Origin: Saccoglossus kowalevskii
Taxonomy: Eukaryota > Hemichordata > Enteropneusta > Harrimaniidae
DNA length: 49,523 nucleotides
Reading direction: 5' to 3'
Assembly: GCF_000003605.2 (NCBI RefSeq)
Contig: NW_003137056.1
Coordinates: 1-49,523, forward strand
The notes below the pieces were generated by a model. That model saw only the letters and a list, made by a program, of their open reading frames with translations. It was not told the DNA's origin and did no database searches. Position numbers and translations under genes: made by a program. Positions 32,468-44,180 of this stretch are shown here, one piece after another. Within the stretch, counting starts at the first letter, position 1. The number at the start of each line of letters is the position of its first letter.

Positions 32468-34660
32468 CAAAAGAGCGGTCAGGTTAGTGTTTGTGATGTA
32501 AAACAAAAGAGTTAGCGGTCAGGTTAGTGTTTGTGACGTAAAACAAAAGAGTTAGCGGTCAGGTTAGTGTTTGTGACGTAAAACAAAAGAGTCAGCGGTC
32601 AGGTTAGTGTTTGTGACGTAAAACAAAAGAGTTAGCGGTCAGGTTAGTGACGTAAAACAAAAGAGTTAGCGGTCAGGTTAGTGACGTAAGACAAAAAAGT
32701 TAGCGGTCAGGTTAGTGTTTGTGACGTAAAACAAAAGAGTTAGCGGTCAGGTTAGTGACGTAAAACAAAAGAGTTAGCGGTCAGGTTAGTGTTTGTGATG
32801 TAAAACAAAAGAGTTAGCGGTCAGGTTAGTGTTTGTGACGTAAAACAAAAGAGTTAGCGGTCAGGTTAGTGTTTGTGACGTAAAACAAGAGTTAGCGGTC
32901 AGGTTAGTGTTTGTGACGTAAAACAAAAGAGTTAGCGGTCAGGTTAGGGTTTGTGACGTAAAACAAAAGAGTTAGCGATCAGGTTAGTGTTTGTGACGTA
33001 AAACAAAAGAGTTAGCGGTCAGGTTAGTGACGTAAAATAAAAGAGTTAGCGGTCAGGTTAGTGTTTGTGACGTAAAACAAGAGTTAGCGGTCAGGTTAGT
33101 GTTTGTGACGTAAAACAAAAGAGTTAGCGGTCAGGTTAGTGTTTGTGATGTAAAACAAAAGAGTTAGCGGTCAGGTTAGTGTTTGTGACGTAAAACAAAA
33201 GAGTTAGCAGTCAGGTTAGTGTTTGTGACGTAAAACAAAAGAGTTAGCGGTCAGGTTAGTGTTTGTGACGTAAAACAAAAGAGTTAGCGGTCAGGTTAGT
33301 GACGTAAAACAAAAGAGTTAGCGGTCAGGTTAGTGTTTGTGATGTAAAACAAAAGAGTTAGCGGTCAGGTTAGTGACGTAAAACAAAAGAGTTAGCGGTC
33401 AGGTTAGTGTTTGTGACGTAAAACAAAAGAGTTAGCGGTCAGGTTAGTGTTTGTGACGTAAAACAAAAGAGTTAGCGGTCAGGTTAGTGTTTGTGACGTA
33501 AAACAAAAGAGTTAGCGGTCAGGTTAGTGTTTGTGACGTAAAACAAAAGAGTTTAGCGGTCATGTTAGTGTTTGTGACGTAAAAACAAAAGAATTAGCGG
33601 TCAGGTTTTGTGTTTGTGACGTAAAACAAAAGAGTTAGCGGTCAGGTTAGTGTTTGTGACGTAAAACAAAAGAGTTAGCGGTCAGGTTAGTGTTTGTGAC
33701 GTAAAACAAAAGAGTTAGCGGTCAGGTTAGTGTTTGTGATGTAAAACAAAAGAGTTAGCGGTCAGGTTAGTGTTTGTGACGTAAAACAAAAGAGTTAGCG
33801 GTCAGGTTAGTGTTTGTGACGTAAAACAAGAGTTAGCGGTCAGGTTAGTGTTTGTGACGTAAAACAAAAGAGTTAGCGGTCAGGTTAGGGTTTGTGACGT
33901 AAAACAAAAGAGTTAGCGATCAGGTTAGTGTTTGTGACGTAAAACAAAAGAGTTAGCGGTCAGGTTAGTGACGTAAAATAAAAGAGTTAGCGGTCAGGTT
34001 AGTGTTTGTGACGTAAAACAAGAGTTAGCGGTCAGGTTAGTGTTTGTGACGTAAAACAAAAGAGTTAGCGGTCAGGTTAGTGTTTGTGACGTAAAACAAA
34101 AGAGTTAGTGGTCAGGTTAGGGTTTGTGACGTAAAACAAAAGAGTTAGCGATCAGGTTAGTGTTTGTGACGTAAAACAAAAGAGTTAGCGGTCAGGTTAG
34201 TGATGTAAAACAAAAGAGTTAGCGGTCAGGTTAGTGTTTGTGACGTAAAACAAAAGAGTTAGCGGTCAGGTTAGTGTTTGTGACGTAAAACAAGAGTTAG
34301 CGGTCAGGTTAGTGTTTGTGACGTAAAACAAAAGAGTTAGCGGTCAGGTTAGGGTTTGTGACGTAAAACAAAAGAGTTAGCGATCAGGTTAGTGTTTGTG
34401 ATGTAAAACAAAAGAGTTAGCGGTCAGGTTAGTGACGTAAAATAAAAGAGTTAGCGGTCAGGTTAGTGTTTGTGATGTAAAACAAGAGTTAGCGGTCAGG
34501 TTAGTGTTTGTGATGTAAAATAAAAGAGTTAGCGGTCAGGTTAGTGACGTAAAACAAAAAAGTTAGCGGTCAGGTTAGTGTTTGTGATGTAAAACAAAAG
34601 AGTTAGCGGTCAGGTTAGTGTTTGTGACGTAAAACAAAAGAGTTAGCGGTCAGGTTAGTG
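32468..34660 (+). repeat. Macro-block duplicated at 41133-43074
   Basis: Two adjoining parts are shared with the later block. Part one starts at N (32468/41133), offset 8,665, with GTCAGCGG at 32591/41256 and R at 32885/41550. Part two starts at T (33731/42145), offset 8,414, and runs about 930 bp through R, G, A, Su, R, C, C(GTGG, 34101/42515), G, A, C, St, R, G, A, T, Su, R, Tu, Sa. The earlier copy has 251 bp more between the two parts, including three units with one-base gains at 33551-33608. Confidence 0.88.
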
Positions 34661-36420
34661 TTTGTGACGTAAAACAAGAGTTAGCGGTCAGGTTAGTGTT
34701 TGTGACGTAAAACAAAAGAGTTAGCGGTCAGGTTAGGGTTTGTGACGTAAAACAAAAGAGTTAGCGATCAGGTTAGTGTTTGTGACGTAAAACAAAAGAG
34801 TTAGCGGTCAGGTTAGGGTTTGTGACGTAAAACAAAAGAGTTAGCGGTCAGGTTAGTGTTTGTGACGTAAAACAAAAGAGTTAGCGGTCAGGTTAGTGTT
34901 TGTGACGTAAAACAAAAGAGTTAGCGGTCAGGTTAGTGTTTGTGACGTAAAACAAAAGAGTTAGCGGTCAGGTTAGTGTTTGTGACGTAAAACAAAAGAG
35001 TTAGCGGTCAGGTTAGTGTTTGTGACGTAAAACAAAAGAGTTAGCGGTCAGGTTAGTGTTTGTGACGTAAAACAAGAGTTAGCGGTCAGGTTAGTGTTTG
35101 TGATGTAAAACAAAAGAGTTAGCGGTCAGGTTAGTGTTTGTGACGTAAAACAAAAGAGTTAGCGGTCAGGTTAGTGTTTGTGATGTAAAACAAAAGAGTT
35201 AGCGGTCAGGTTAGTGTTTGTGACGTAAAACAAAAGAGTTAGCAGTCAGGTTAGTGTTTGTGACGTAAAACAAAAGAGTTAGCGGTCAGGTTAGTGTTTG
35301 TGACGTAAAACAAAAGAGTTAGCGGTCAGGTTAGTGACGTAAAACAAAAGAGTTAGAGGTCAGGTTAGTGTTTGTGATGTAAAACAAAAGAGTTAGCGGT
35401 CAGGTTAGTGACGTAAAACAAAAGAGTTAGCGGTCAGGTTAGTGTTTGTGACGTAAAACAAAAGAGTTAGCGGTCAGGTTAGTGTTTGTGACGTAAAACA
35501 AAAGAGTTAGCGGTCAGGTTAGTGTTTGTGACGTAAAACAAAAGAGTTAGCGGTCAGGTTAGTGTTTGTGACGTAAAACAAAAGAGTTAGCGGTCAGGTT
35601 AGTGTTTGTGACGTAAAACAAAAGAGTTAGCGGTCAGGTTAGTGTTTGTGACGTAAAACAAAAGAGTTAGCGGTCAGGTTAGTGTTTGTGACATAAAACA
35701 AAAGAGTTAGCGGTCAGGTTAGTGTTTGTGACGTAAAACAAAAGAATTAGCGGTCAGGTTTGTGTTTGTGACGTAAAACAAAAGAGTTAGCGGTCAGGTT
35801 AGTGTTTGTGACGTAAAACAAAAGAGTTAGCGGTCAGGTTAGTGTTTGTGACGTAAAACAAAAGAGCGGTCAGGTTAGTGTTTGTGACGTAAAACAAAAG
35901 AGTTAGCGGTCAGGTTAGTGTTTGTGACGTAAAACAAAAGAGTTAGCGGTCAGGTTAGTGTTTGTGACGTAAAATAAAAGAGTTAGCGGTCAGGTTAGTG
36001 TTTGTGACGTAAAACAAAAGAGTTAGCGGTCAGGTTAGTGACGTAAAACAAAAGAGTTAGCGGTCAGGTTAGTGACGCAAGACAAAAAAGTTAGCGGTCA
36101 GGTTAGTGTTTGTGACGTAAAACAAAAGAGTTAGCGGTCAGGTTAGTGTTTGTGATGTAAAACAAAAGAGTTAGCGGTCAGGTTAGTGACATAAAACAAA
36201 AAAGTTAGCGGTCAGGTTAGTGTTTGTGATGTAAAACAAAAGAGTTAGCGGTCAGGTTAGTGTTTGTGACGTAAAACAAAAGAGTTAGCGGTCAGGTTAG
36301 TGTTTGTGACGTAAAACAAAAGAGTTAGCGGTCAGGTTAGTGTTTGTGACGTAAAACAAAAGAGCGGTCAGGTTAGTGTTTGTGACGTAAAACAAAAGAG
36401 TTAGCGGTCAGGTTAGTGTT
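34661..36420 (+). repeat. Canonical run and S-T-S-C-F-C2-N block shared with 38473 and 46081
   Basis: From AGCAGTC (35241) to just beyond N (35859) the order matches 38473-39091 at 3,232 bp offset (first S 35334/38566). After N the order C, C, Cu, C, S, S with GACGCAAGAC (36074), C, T, S with GACATAAAAC (36188) matches 46081-46560 at 10,222 bp offset. One region thus shares its left and right parts with two different later blocks. Confidence 0.88.
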
Positions 36421-37070
36421 TGTGACGTAAAACAAGAGTTAGCGGTCAGGTTAATGTTTGTGATGTAAAACAAAAGAGTTAGCGGTCAGGTTAGGGTTTG
36501 TGACGTAAAACAAAAGAGTTAGCGGTCAGGTTAGTGTTTGTGACGTAAAACAAAAGAGTTAGCGGTCAGGTTAGTGACGTAAAACAAAAGAGTTAGCGGT
36601 CAGGTTAGTGTTTGTGACGTAAAACAAAAGAGTTAGCGGTCAGGTTAGTGTTTGTGATGTAAAACAAAAGAGTTAGCGGTCAGGTTAGTGTTTGTGATGT
36701 AAAATAAAAGAGTTAGCGGTCAGGTTAGTGACGTAAAACAAAAAAGTTAGCGGTCAGGTTAGTGTTTGTGATGTAAAACAAAAGAGTTAGCGGTCAGGTT
36801 AGTGTTTGTGACGTAAAACAAAAGAGTTAGCGGTCAGGTTAGTGTTTGTGACGTAAAACAAAAGAGTTAGCGGTCAGGTTAGTGATGTAAAACAAAAGAG
36901 TTAGCGGTCAGGTTAGTGTTTGTGACGTAAAACAAAAGAGTTAGCGGTCAGGTTAGTGTTTGTAACGTAAAACAAAAGAGTTAGCGGTCAGGTTAGTGTT
37001 TGTGACGTAAAACAAAAGAGTTAGCGGTCAGGTTAGTGTTTGTGACGTAAAACAAAAGAGCGGTCAGGTT
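36421..37070 (+). repeat. Copy of 8180-8830
   Basis: R-T-G-C-S-C-T-Tu-Sa-T-C-C-St-C-(GTAACG) sits at 28,241 bp offset from the earlier block. One substitution (GGTTAATG near 36451) is private to this copy. It ends in an N monomer near 37052, where the earlier copy continues with other variants. Confidence 0.88.
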
Positions 37071-39235
37071 AGTGTTTGTGACGTAAAACAAAAGAGTTAG
37101 CGGTCAGGTTAGTGTTTGTGACGTAAAACAAAAGAGTTAGCGGTCAGGTTAGTGTTTGTGACGTAAAACAAAAGAGTTAGCGGTCAGGTTAGTGTTTGTG
37201 ACGTAAAACAAAAGAGTTAGCGGTCAGGTTAGTGTTTGTGACGTAAAACAAAAGAGTTAGCGGTCAGGTTAGTGACGTAAAATAAAAGAGTGAGCGGTCA
37301 GGTTAGTGTTTGTGACGTAAAACAAGAGTTAGCGGTCAGGTTAGTGTTTGTGACGTAAAACAAAAGAGTTAGCGGTCAGGTTAGGGTTTGTGACGTAAAA
37401 CAAAAGAGTTAGCGGTCAGGTTAGTGTTTGTGACGTAAAACAAAAGAGTTAGCGGTCAGGTTAGTGACGTAAAACAAAAGAGTTAGCGGTCAGGTTAGTG
37501 TTTGTGACGTAAAACAAAAGAGTTAGCGGTCAGGTTAGTGTTTGTGATGTAAAATAAAAGAGTTAGCGGTCAGGTTAGTGACGTAAAACAAAAAAGTTAG
37601 CGGTCAGGTTAGTGTTTGTGATGTAAAACAAAAGAGTTAGCGATCAGGTTAGTGTTTGTGACGTAAAACAAAAGAGTTAGCAGTCAGGTTAGTGTTTGTG
37701 ACGTAAAACAAAAGAGTTAGCGGTCAGGTTAGGGTTTGTGACGTAAAACAAAAGAGTTAGCGGTCAGGTTAGTGTTTGTGACGTAAAACAAAAGAGTTAG
37801 CGGTCAGGTTAGTGTTTGTGACGTAAAACAAAAGAGTTAGCGGTCAGGTTAGTGTTTGTGACGTAAAACAAAAGAGTTAGCGGTCAGGTTAGTGTTTGTG
37901 ACGTAAAACAAAAGAGTTAGCGGTCAGGTTAGTGTTTGTGACGTAAAACAAAAGAGTTAGCGGTCAGGTTAGTGTTTGTGATGTAAAACAAAAGAGTTAT
38001 CGGTCAGGTTAGTGTTTGTGATGTAAAATAAAAGAGTTAGCGGTCAGGTTAGTGACGTAAAACAAAAAAGTTAGCGGTCAGGTTAGTGTTTGTGATGTAA
38101 AACAAAAGAGTTAGCGGTCAGGTTAGTGTTTGTGACGTAAAACAAAAGAGTTAGCGGTCAGGTTAGTGTTTGTGACGTAAAACAAAAGAGTTAGCGGTCA
38201 GGTTAGGGTTTGTGACGTAAAACAAAAGAGTTAGCGGTCAGGTTAGTGTTTGTGACGTAAAACAAAAGAGTTAGCGGTCAGGTTAGTGTTTGTGACGTAA
38301 AACAAAAGAGTTAGCGGTCAGGTTAGTGTTTGTGACGTAAAACAAAAGAGTTAGCGGTCAGGTTAGTGTTTGTGACGTAAAACAAAAGAGTTAGCGGTCA
38401 GGTTAGTGTTTGTGACGTAAAACAAAAGAGTTAGCGGTCAGGTTAGTGTTTGTGACGTAAAACAAAAGAGTTAGCAGTCAGGTTAGTGTTTGTGACGTAA
38501 AACAAAAGAGTTAGCGGTCAGGTTAGTGTTTGTGACGTAAAACAAAAGAGTTAGCGGTCAGGTTAGTGACGTAAAACAAAAGAGTTAGCGGTCAGGTTAG
38601 TGTTTGTGATGTAAAACAAAAGAGTTAGCGGTCAGGTTAGTGACGTAAAACAAAAGAGTTAGCGGTCAGGTTAGTGTTTGTGACGTAAAACAAAAGAGTT
38701 AGCGGTCAGGTTAGTGTTTGTGATGTAAAACAAAAGAGTTAGCGGTCAGGTTAGTGTTTGTGACGTAAAACAAAAGAGTTAGCGGTCAGGTTAGTGTTTG
38801 TGACGTAAAACAAAAGAGTTAGCGGTCAGGTTAGTGTTTGTGACGTAAAACAAAAGAGTTAGCGGTCAGGTTAGTGTTTGTGACGTAAAACAAAAGAGTT
38901 AGCGGTCAGGTTAGTGTTTGTGACGTAAAACAAAAGAGTTAGCGGTCAGGTTAGTGTTTGTGACGTAAAACAAAAGAATTAGCGGTCAAGTTTGTGTTTG
39001 TGACGTAAAACAAAAGAGTTAGCGGTCAGGTTAGTGTTTGTGACGTAAAACAAAAGAGTTAGCGGTCAGGTTAGTGTTTGTGACGTAAAACAAAAGAGCG
39101 GTCAGGTTAGTGTTTGTGACGTAAAACAAAAGAGTTAGCGGTCAGGTTAGTGTTTGTGACGTAAAACAAAAGAGTTAGCGGTCAGGTTAGTGTTTGTGAC
39201 GTAAAACAAAAGAGTTAGCGGTCAGGTTAGTGACG
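37071..39235 (+). repeat. 741-type cassettes and S-T-S-C-F-C2-N block
   Basis: Su with GTGAGCGG (near 37288) leads to R-C-G-C-S-C-Tu-Sa-T(A)-C(GCAG)-C-G. A canonical run is followed by T, Tu, Sa, T, C, C, G and a second canonical run. 38473-39200 is the 3,232-bp-offset copy of 35241 onward. The F monomer here has a private change, GGTCAAGTTTG (near 38988). Confidence 0.87.
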
Positions 39236-41132
39236 TAAAATAAAAGAGTTAGCGGTCAGGTTAGTGTTTGTGACGTAAAACAAGAGTTAGCGGTCAGGTT
39301 AGTGTTTGTGATGTAAAATAAAAGAGTTAGCGGTCAGGTTAGTGACGTAAAACAAAAAAGTTAGCGGTCAGGTTAGTGTTTGTGACGTAAAACAAAAGAG
39401 TTAGCGGTCAGGTTAGTGTTTGTGACGTAAAACAAAAGAGTTAGCGGTCAGGTTAGTGTTTGTGACGTAAAACAAAAGAGTTAGCGGTCAGGTTAGTGTT
39501 TGTGACGTAAAACAAAAGAGTTAGCGGTCAGGTTAGTGTTTGTGACGTAAAACAAAAGAGTTAGCAGTCAGGTTAGTGTTTGTGACGTAAAACAAAAGAG
39601 TTAGCGGTCAGGTTAGTGTTTGTGACGTAAAACAAAAGAGTTAGCGGTCAGGTTAGTGACGTAAAACAAAAGAGTTAGCGGTCAGGTTAGTGTTTGTGAT
39701 GTAAAACAAAAGAGTTAGCGGTCAGGTTAGTGACGTAAAACAAAAGAGTTAGCGGTCAGGTTAGTGTTTGTGACGTAAAACAAAAGAGTTAGCGGTCAGG
39801 TTAGTGTTTGTGACGTAAAACAAAAGAGTTAGCGGTCAGGTTAGTGTTTGTGACGTAAAACAAAAGAGTTAGCGGTCAGGTTAGTGTTTGTGACGTAAAA
39901 CAAAAGAGTTAGCGGTCAGGTTAGTGACGTAAAATAAAAGAGTTAGCGGTCAGGTTAGTGTTTGTGACGTAAAACAAGAGTTAGCGGTCAGGTTAGTGTT
40001 TGTGACGTAAAACAAAAGAGTTAGCGGTCAGGTTAGTGTTTGTGACGTAAAACAAAAGAGTTAGCGGTCAGGTTAGTGACGTAAAACAAAAGAGTTAGCG
40101 GTCAGGTTAGTGACGTAAAACAAAAGAGTTAGCGGTCAGGTTAGTGTTTGTGATGTAAAACAAAAGAGTTAGCGGTCAGGTTAGTGTTTGTGACGTAAAA
40201 CAAAAGAGTTAGCGGTCAGGTTAGTGTTTGTGACGTAAAACAAGAGTTAGCGGTCAGGTTAGTGTTTGTGACGTAAAACAAAAGAGTTAGCGGTCAGGTT
40301 AGGGTTTGTGACGTAAAACAAAAGAGTTAGCGATCAGGTTAGTGTTTGTGACGTAAAACAAAAGAGTTAGCGGTCAGGTTAGTGACGTAAAATAAAAGAG
40401 TTAGCGGTCAGGTTAGTGTTTGTGACGTAAAACAAGAGTTAGCGGTCAGGTTAGTGTTTGTGACGTAAAACAAAAGAGTTAGCGGTCAGGTTAGTGTTTG
40501 TGACGTAAAACAAAAGAGTTAGCGGTCAGGTTAGGGTTTGTGACGTAAAACAAAAGAGTTAGCGATCAGGTTAGTGTTTGTGACGTAAAACAAAAGAGTT
40601 AGCGGTCAGGTTAGTGACGTAAAACAAAAGAGTTAGCGGTCAGGTTAGTGACGTAAAACAAAAGAGTTAGCAGTCAGGTTAGTGTTTGTGACGTAAAACA
40701 AAAGAGTTAGCGGTCAGGTTAGTGTTTGTGATGTAAAACAAAAGAGTTAGCGGTCAGGTTAGTGTTTGTGATGTAAAATAAAAGAGTTAGCGGTCAGGTT
40801 AGTGACGTAAAACAAAAAAGTTAGCGGTCAGGTTAGTGTTTGTGATGTAAAACAAAAGAGTTAGCGGTCAGGTTAGTGTTTGTGACGTAAAACAAAAGAG
40901 TTAGCGGTCAGGTTAGTGTTTGTGACGTAAAACAAAAGAGTTAGCGGTCAGGTTAGGGTTTGTGACGTAAAACAAAAGAGTTAGCGGTCAGGTTAGTGTT
41001 TGTGACGTAAAACAAAAGAGTTAGCGGTCAGGTTAGGGTTTGTGACGTAAAACAAAAGAGTTAGCGGTCAGGTTAGTGTTTGTGACGTAAAACAAAAGAG
41101 TTAGCGGTCAGGTTAGTGTTTGTGACGTAAAA
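39236..41132 (+). repeat. Su-R-Tu-Sa and G/A cassettes
   Basis: Su, R, Tu, Sa, a canonical run, C(GCAG), S, T, S, canonical, Su, R, then T (near 40150)-C-R-C-G-A-C-Su-R-C-C-G-A-C-S-S. The R at 40241 matches the R at 41551 at 1,310 bp offset and the surrounding order is the same, so 40141-40680 is another relative of the 32468/41133 family. Tu-Sa-T-C-C-G and a canonical run close it. Confidence 0.85.
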
Positions 41133-43074
41133 CAAAAGAGCGGTCAGGTTAGTGTTTGTGACGTAAAACAAAAGAGTTAGCGGTCAGGTTAGTGTTTGTG
41201 ACGTAAATCAAAAGAGTTAGCGGTCAGGTTAGTGTTTGTGACGTAAAACAAAAGAGTCAGCGGTCAGGTTAGTGTTTGTGACGTAAAACAAAAGAGTTAG
41301 CGGTCAGGTTAGTGACGTAAAACAAAAGAGTTAGCGGTCAGGTTAGTGACGTAAGACAAAAAAGTTAGCGGTCAGGTTAGTGTTTGTGACGTAAAACAAA
41401 AGAGTTAGCGGTCAGGTTAGTGACGTAAAACAAAAGAGTTAGCGGTCAGGTTAGTGTTTGTGATGTAAAACAAAAGAGTTAGCGGTCAGGTTAGTGTTTG
41501 TGACGTAAAACAAAAGAGTTAGCGGTCAGGTTAGTGTTTGTGACGTAAAACAAGAGTTAGCGGTCAGGTTAGTGTTTGTGACGTAAAACAAAAGAGTTAG
41601 CGGTCAGGTTAGGGTTTGTGACGTAAAACAAAAGAGTTAGCGATCAGGTTAGTGTTTGTGACGTAAAACAAAAGAGTTAGCGGTCAGGTTAGTGACGTAA
41701 AATAAAAGAGTTAGCGGTCAGGTTAGTGTTTGTGACGTAAAACAAGAGTTAGCGGTCAGGTTAGTGTTTGTGACGTAAAACAAAAGAGTTAGCGGTCAGG
41801 TTAGTGTTTGTGACGTAAAACAAAAGAGTTAGCGGTCAGGTTAGGGTTTGTGACGTAAAACAAAAGAGTTAGCGATCAGGTTAGTGTTTGTGACGTAAAA
41901 CAAAAGAGTTAGCGGTCAGGTTAGTGACGTAAAACAAAAGAGTTAGCGGTCAGGTTAGTGACGTAAAACAAAAGAGTTAGCAGTCAGTTAGTGTTTGTGA
42001 CGTAAAACAAAAGAGTTAGCGGTCAGGTTAGTGTTTGTGATGTAAAACAAAGAGTTAGCGGTCAGGTTAGTGTTTGTGACGTAAAACAAAAGAGTTAGCG
42101 GTCAGGTTAGTGACGTAAAACAAAAGAGTTAGCGGTCAGGTTAGTGTTTGTGATGTAAAACAAAAGAGTTAGCGGTCAGGTTAGTGTTTGTGACGTAAAA
42201 CAAAAGAGTTAGCGGTCAGGTTAGTGTTTGTGACGTAAAACAAGAGTTAGCGGTCAGGTTAGTGTTTGTGACGTAAAACAAAAGAGTTAGCGGTCAGGTT
42301 AGGGTTTGTGACGTAAAACAAAAGAGTTAGCGATCAGGTTAGTGTTTGTGACGTAAAACAAAAGAGTTAGCGGTCAGGTTAGTGACGTAAAATAAAAGAG
42401 TTAGCGGTCAGGTTAGTGTTTGTGACGTAAAACAAGAGTTAGCGGTCAGGTTAGTGTTTGTGACGTAAAACAAAAGAGTTAGCGGTCAGGTTAGTGTTTG
42501 TGACGTAAAACAAAAGAGTTAGTGGTCAGGTTAGGGTTTGTGACGTAAAACAAAAGAGTTAGCGATCAGGTTAGTGTTTGTGACGTAAAACAAAAGAGTT
42601 AGCGGTCAGGTTAGTGATGTAAAACAAAAGAGTTAGCGGTCAGGTTAGTGTTTGTGACGTAAAACAAAAGAGTTAGCGGTCAGGTTAGTGTTTGTGACGT
42701 AAAACAAGAGTTAGCGGTCAGGTTAGTGTTTGTGACGTAAAACAAAAGAGTTAGCGGTCAGGTTAGGGTTTGTGACGTAAAACAAAAGAGTTAGCGATCA
42801 GGTTAGTGTTTGTGATGTAAAACAAAAGAGTTAGCGGTCAGGTAAGTGACGTAAAATAAAAGAGTTAGCGGTCAGGTTAGTGTTTGTGACGTAAAACAAG
42901 AGTTAGCGGTCAGGTTAGTGTTTGTGATGTAAAATAAAAGAGTTAGCGGTCAGGTTAGTGACGTAAAACAAAAAAGTTAGCGGTCAGGTTAGTGTTTGTG
43001 ATGTAAAACAAAAGAGTTAGCGGTCAGGTTAGTGTTTGTGACGTAAACAAAAGAGTTAGCGGTCAGGTTAGTGT
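41133..43074 (+). repeat. Second copy of the 32468 macro-block with a 690-bp internal repeat
   Basis: 41381 and 42071 start the same order (C-S-T-C-R-C-G-A-C-Su-R-C-C-G-A-C), 690 bp apart, R at 41551/42241. Small losses lie at 41987 (GTCAGTTAG) and 42047 (ACAAAGAG). A perfect donor-like CAGGTAAGT is at 42839-42847. The part from 42145 is the 8,414-bp-offset copy of 33731-34660. Confidence 0.88.
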
Positions 43075-44180
43075 TTGTGACGTAAAACAAAAGAATTAGC
43101 GGTCAGGTTTGTGTTTGTGACGTAAACAAAAAGAGTTAGCGGTCAGGTTAGTGTTTGTGACGTAAAACAAAAGAGTTAGCGGTCAGGTTAGTGTTTGTGA
43201 CGTAAAACAAAAGAGCGGTCAGGGTTAGTGTTTGTGACGTAAAACAAAAGAGTTAGCGGTCAGGTTAGTGTTTGTGACGTAAAACAAAAGAGTTAGCGGT
43301 CAGGTTAGTGTTTGTGACGTAAAACAAAAGAGTTAGCGGTCAGGTTAGTGTTTGTGACGTAAAATAAAAGAGTTAGCGGTCAGGTTAGTGTTTGTGACAT
43401 AAAACAAAAGAGTTAGCGGTCAGGTTAGTGACGTAAAACAAAAGAGTTAGCGGTCAGGTTAGTGACGTAAGACAAAAGAGTTAGCGGTCAGGTTAGTGTT
43501 TGTGATGTAAAACAAAAGAGTTAGCGGTCAGGTTAGTGTTTGTGACGTAAAACAAAAGAGTTAGCGGTCAGGTTAGTGTTTGTGACGTAAAACAAAAGAG
43601 TTAGCGGTCAGGTTAGTGTTTGTGACGTAAAACAAAAGAGTTAGCGGTCAGGTTAGTGTTTGTGACGTAAAACAAAAGAGTTAGCGGTCAGGTTAGTGTT
43701 TGTGACGTAAAACAAAAGAGTTAGCGGTCAGGTTAGTGTTTGTGACGTAAAACAAAAGAGTTAGCGGTCAGGTTAGTGTTTGTGACATAAAACAAAAGAG
43801 TTAGCGGTCAGGTTAGTGTTTGTGACGTGAAACAAAAGAGTTAGCGGTCAGGTTAGTGTTTGTGACGTAAAACAAAAGAGTTAGCGGTCAGGTTAGTGAC
43901 TTAAAACAAAAGAGTTAGCGGTCAGGTTAGTGTTTGTGACCTAAAACAAAAGAGTTAGCGGTCACGTTAGTGTTTGTGATGTAAAACAAAATATTTACCG
44001 GTCAGGTTATTGTTTGTGATGTAAAACAAAAGAGTTAGCGGTCAGGTTAGTGTTTGTGATGTAAAACAACATAGTTAGCGGTCAGGTTAGTGTTTGGGAC
44101 GTAAAACAAAATAGTTAGCGGTCAGGTTAGTGTTTGTGACGTAAAACAAAACAGTTAGCGGTCATGTTATTGACGTAAAA
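43075..44180 (+). repeat. F-N block with indels, D-E pair, then divergent monomers
   Basis: Single-base changes at 43045-43225 (GTAAACAAAAG, GTAAACAAAAAGAG, GGTCAGGGTTAG) precede C, C, C, Cu, D, S, Sg and a canonical run with D (near 43788) and E (near 43827). From 43905 substitutions build up: GACTTAAAAC, GACCTAAAAC, AAAATATTTACCGG, ACAACATAG, TTTGGGACG, GTTATTGACG. Regular monomers resume near 44180. Confidence 0.82.
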
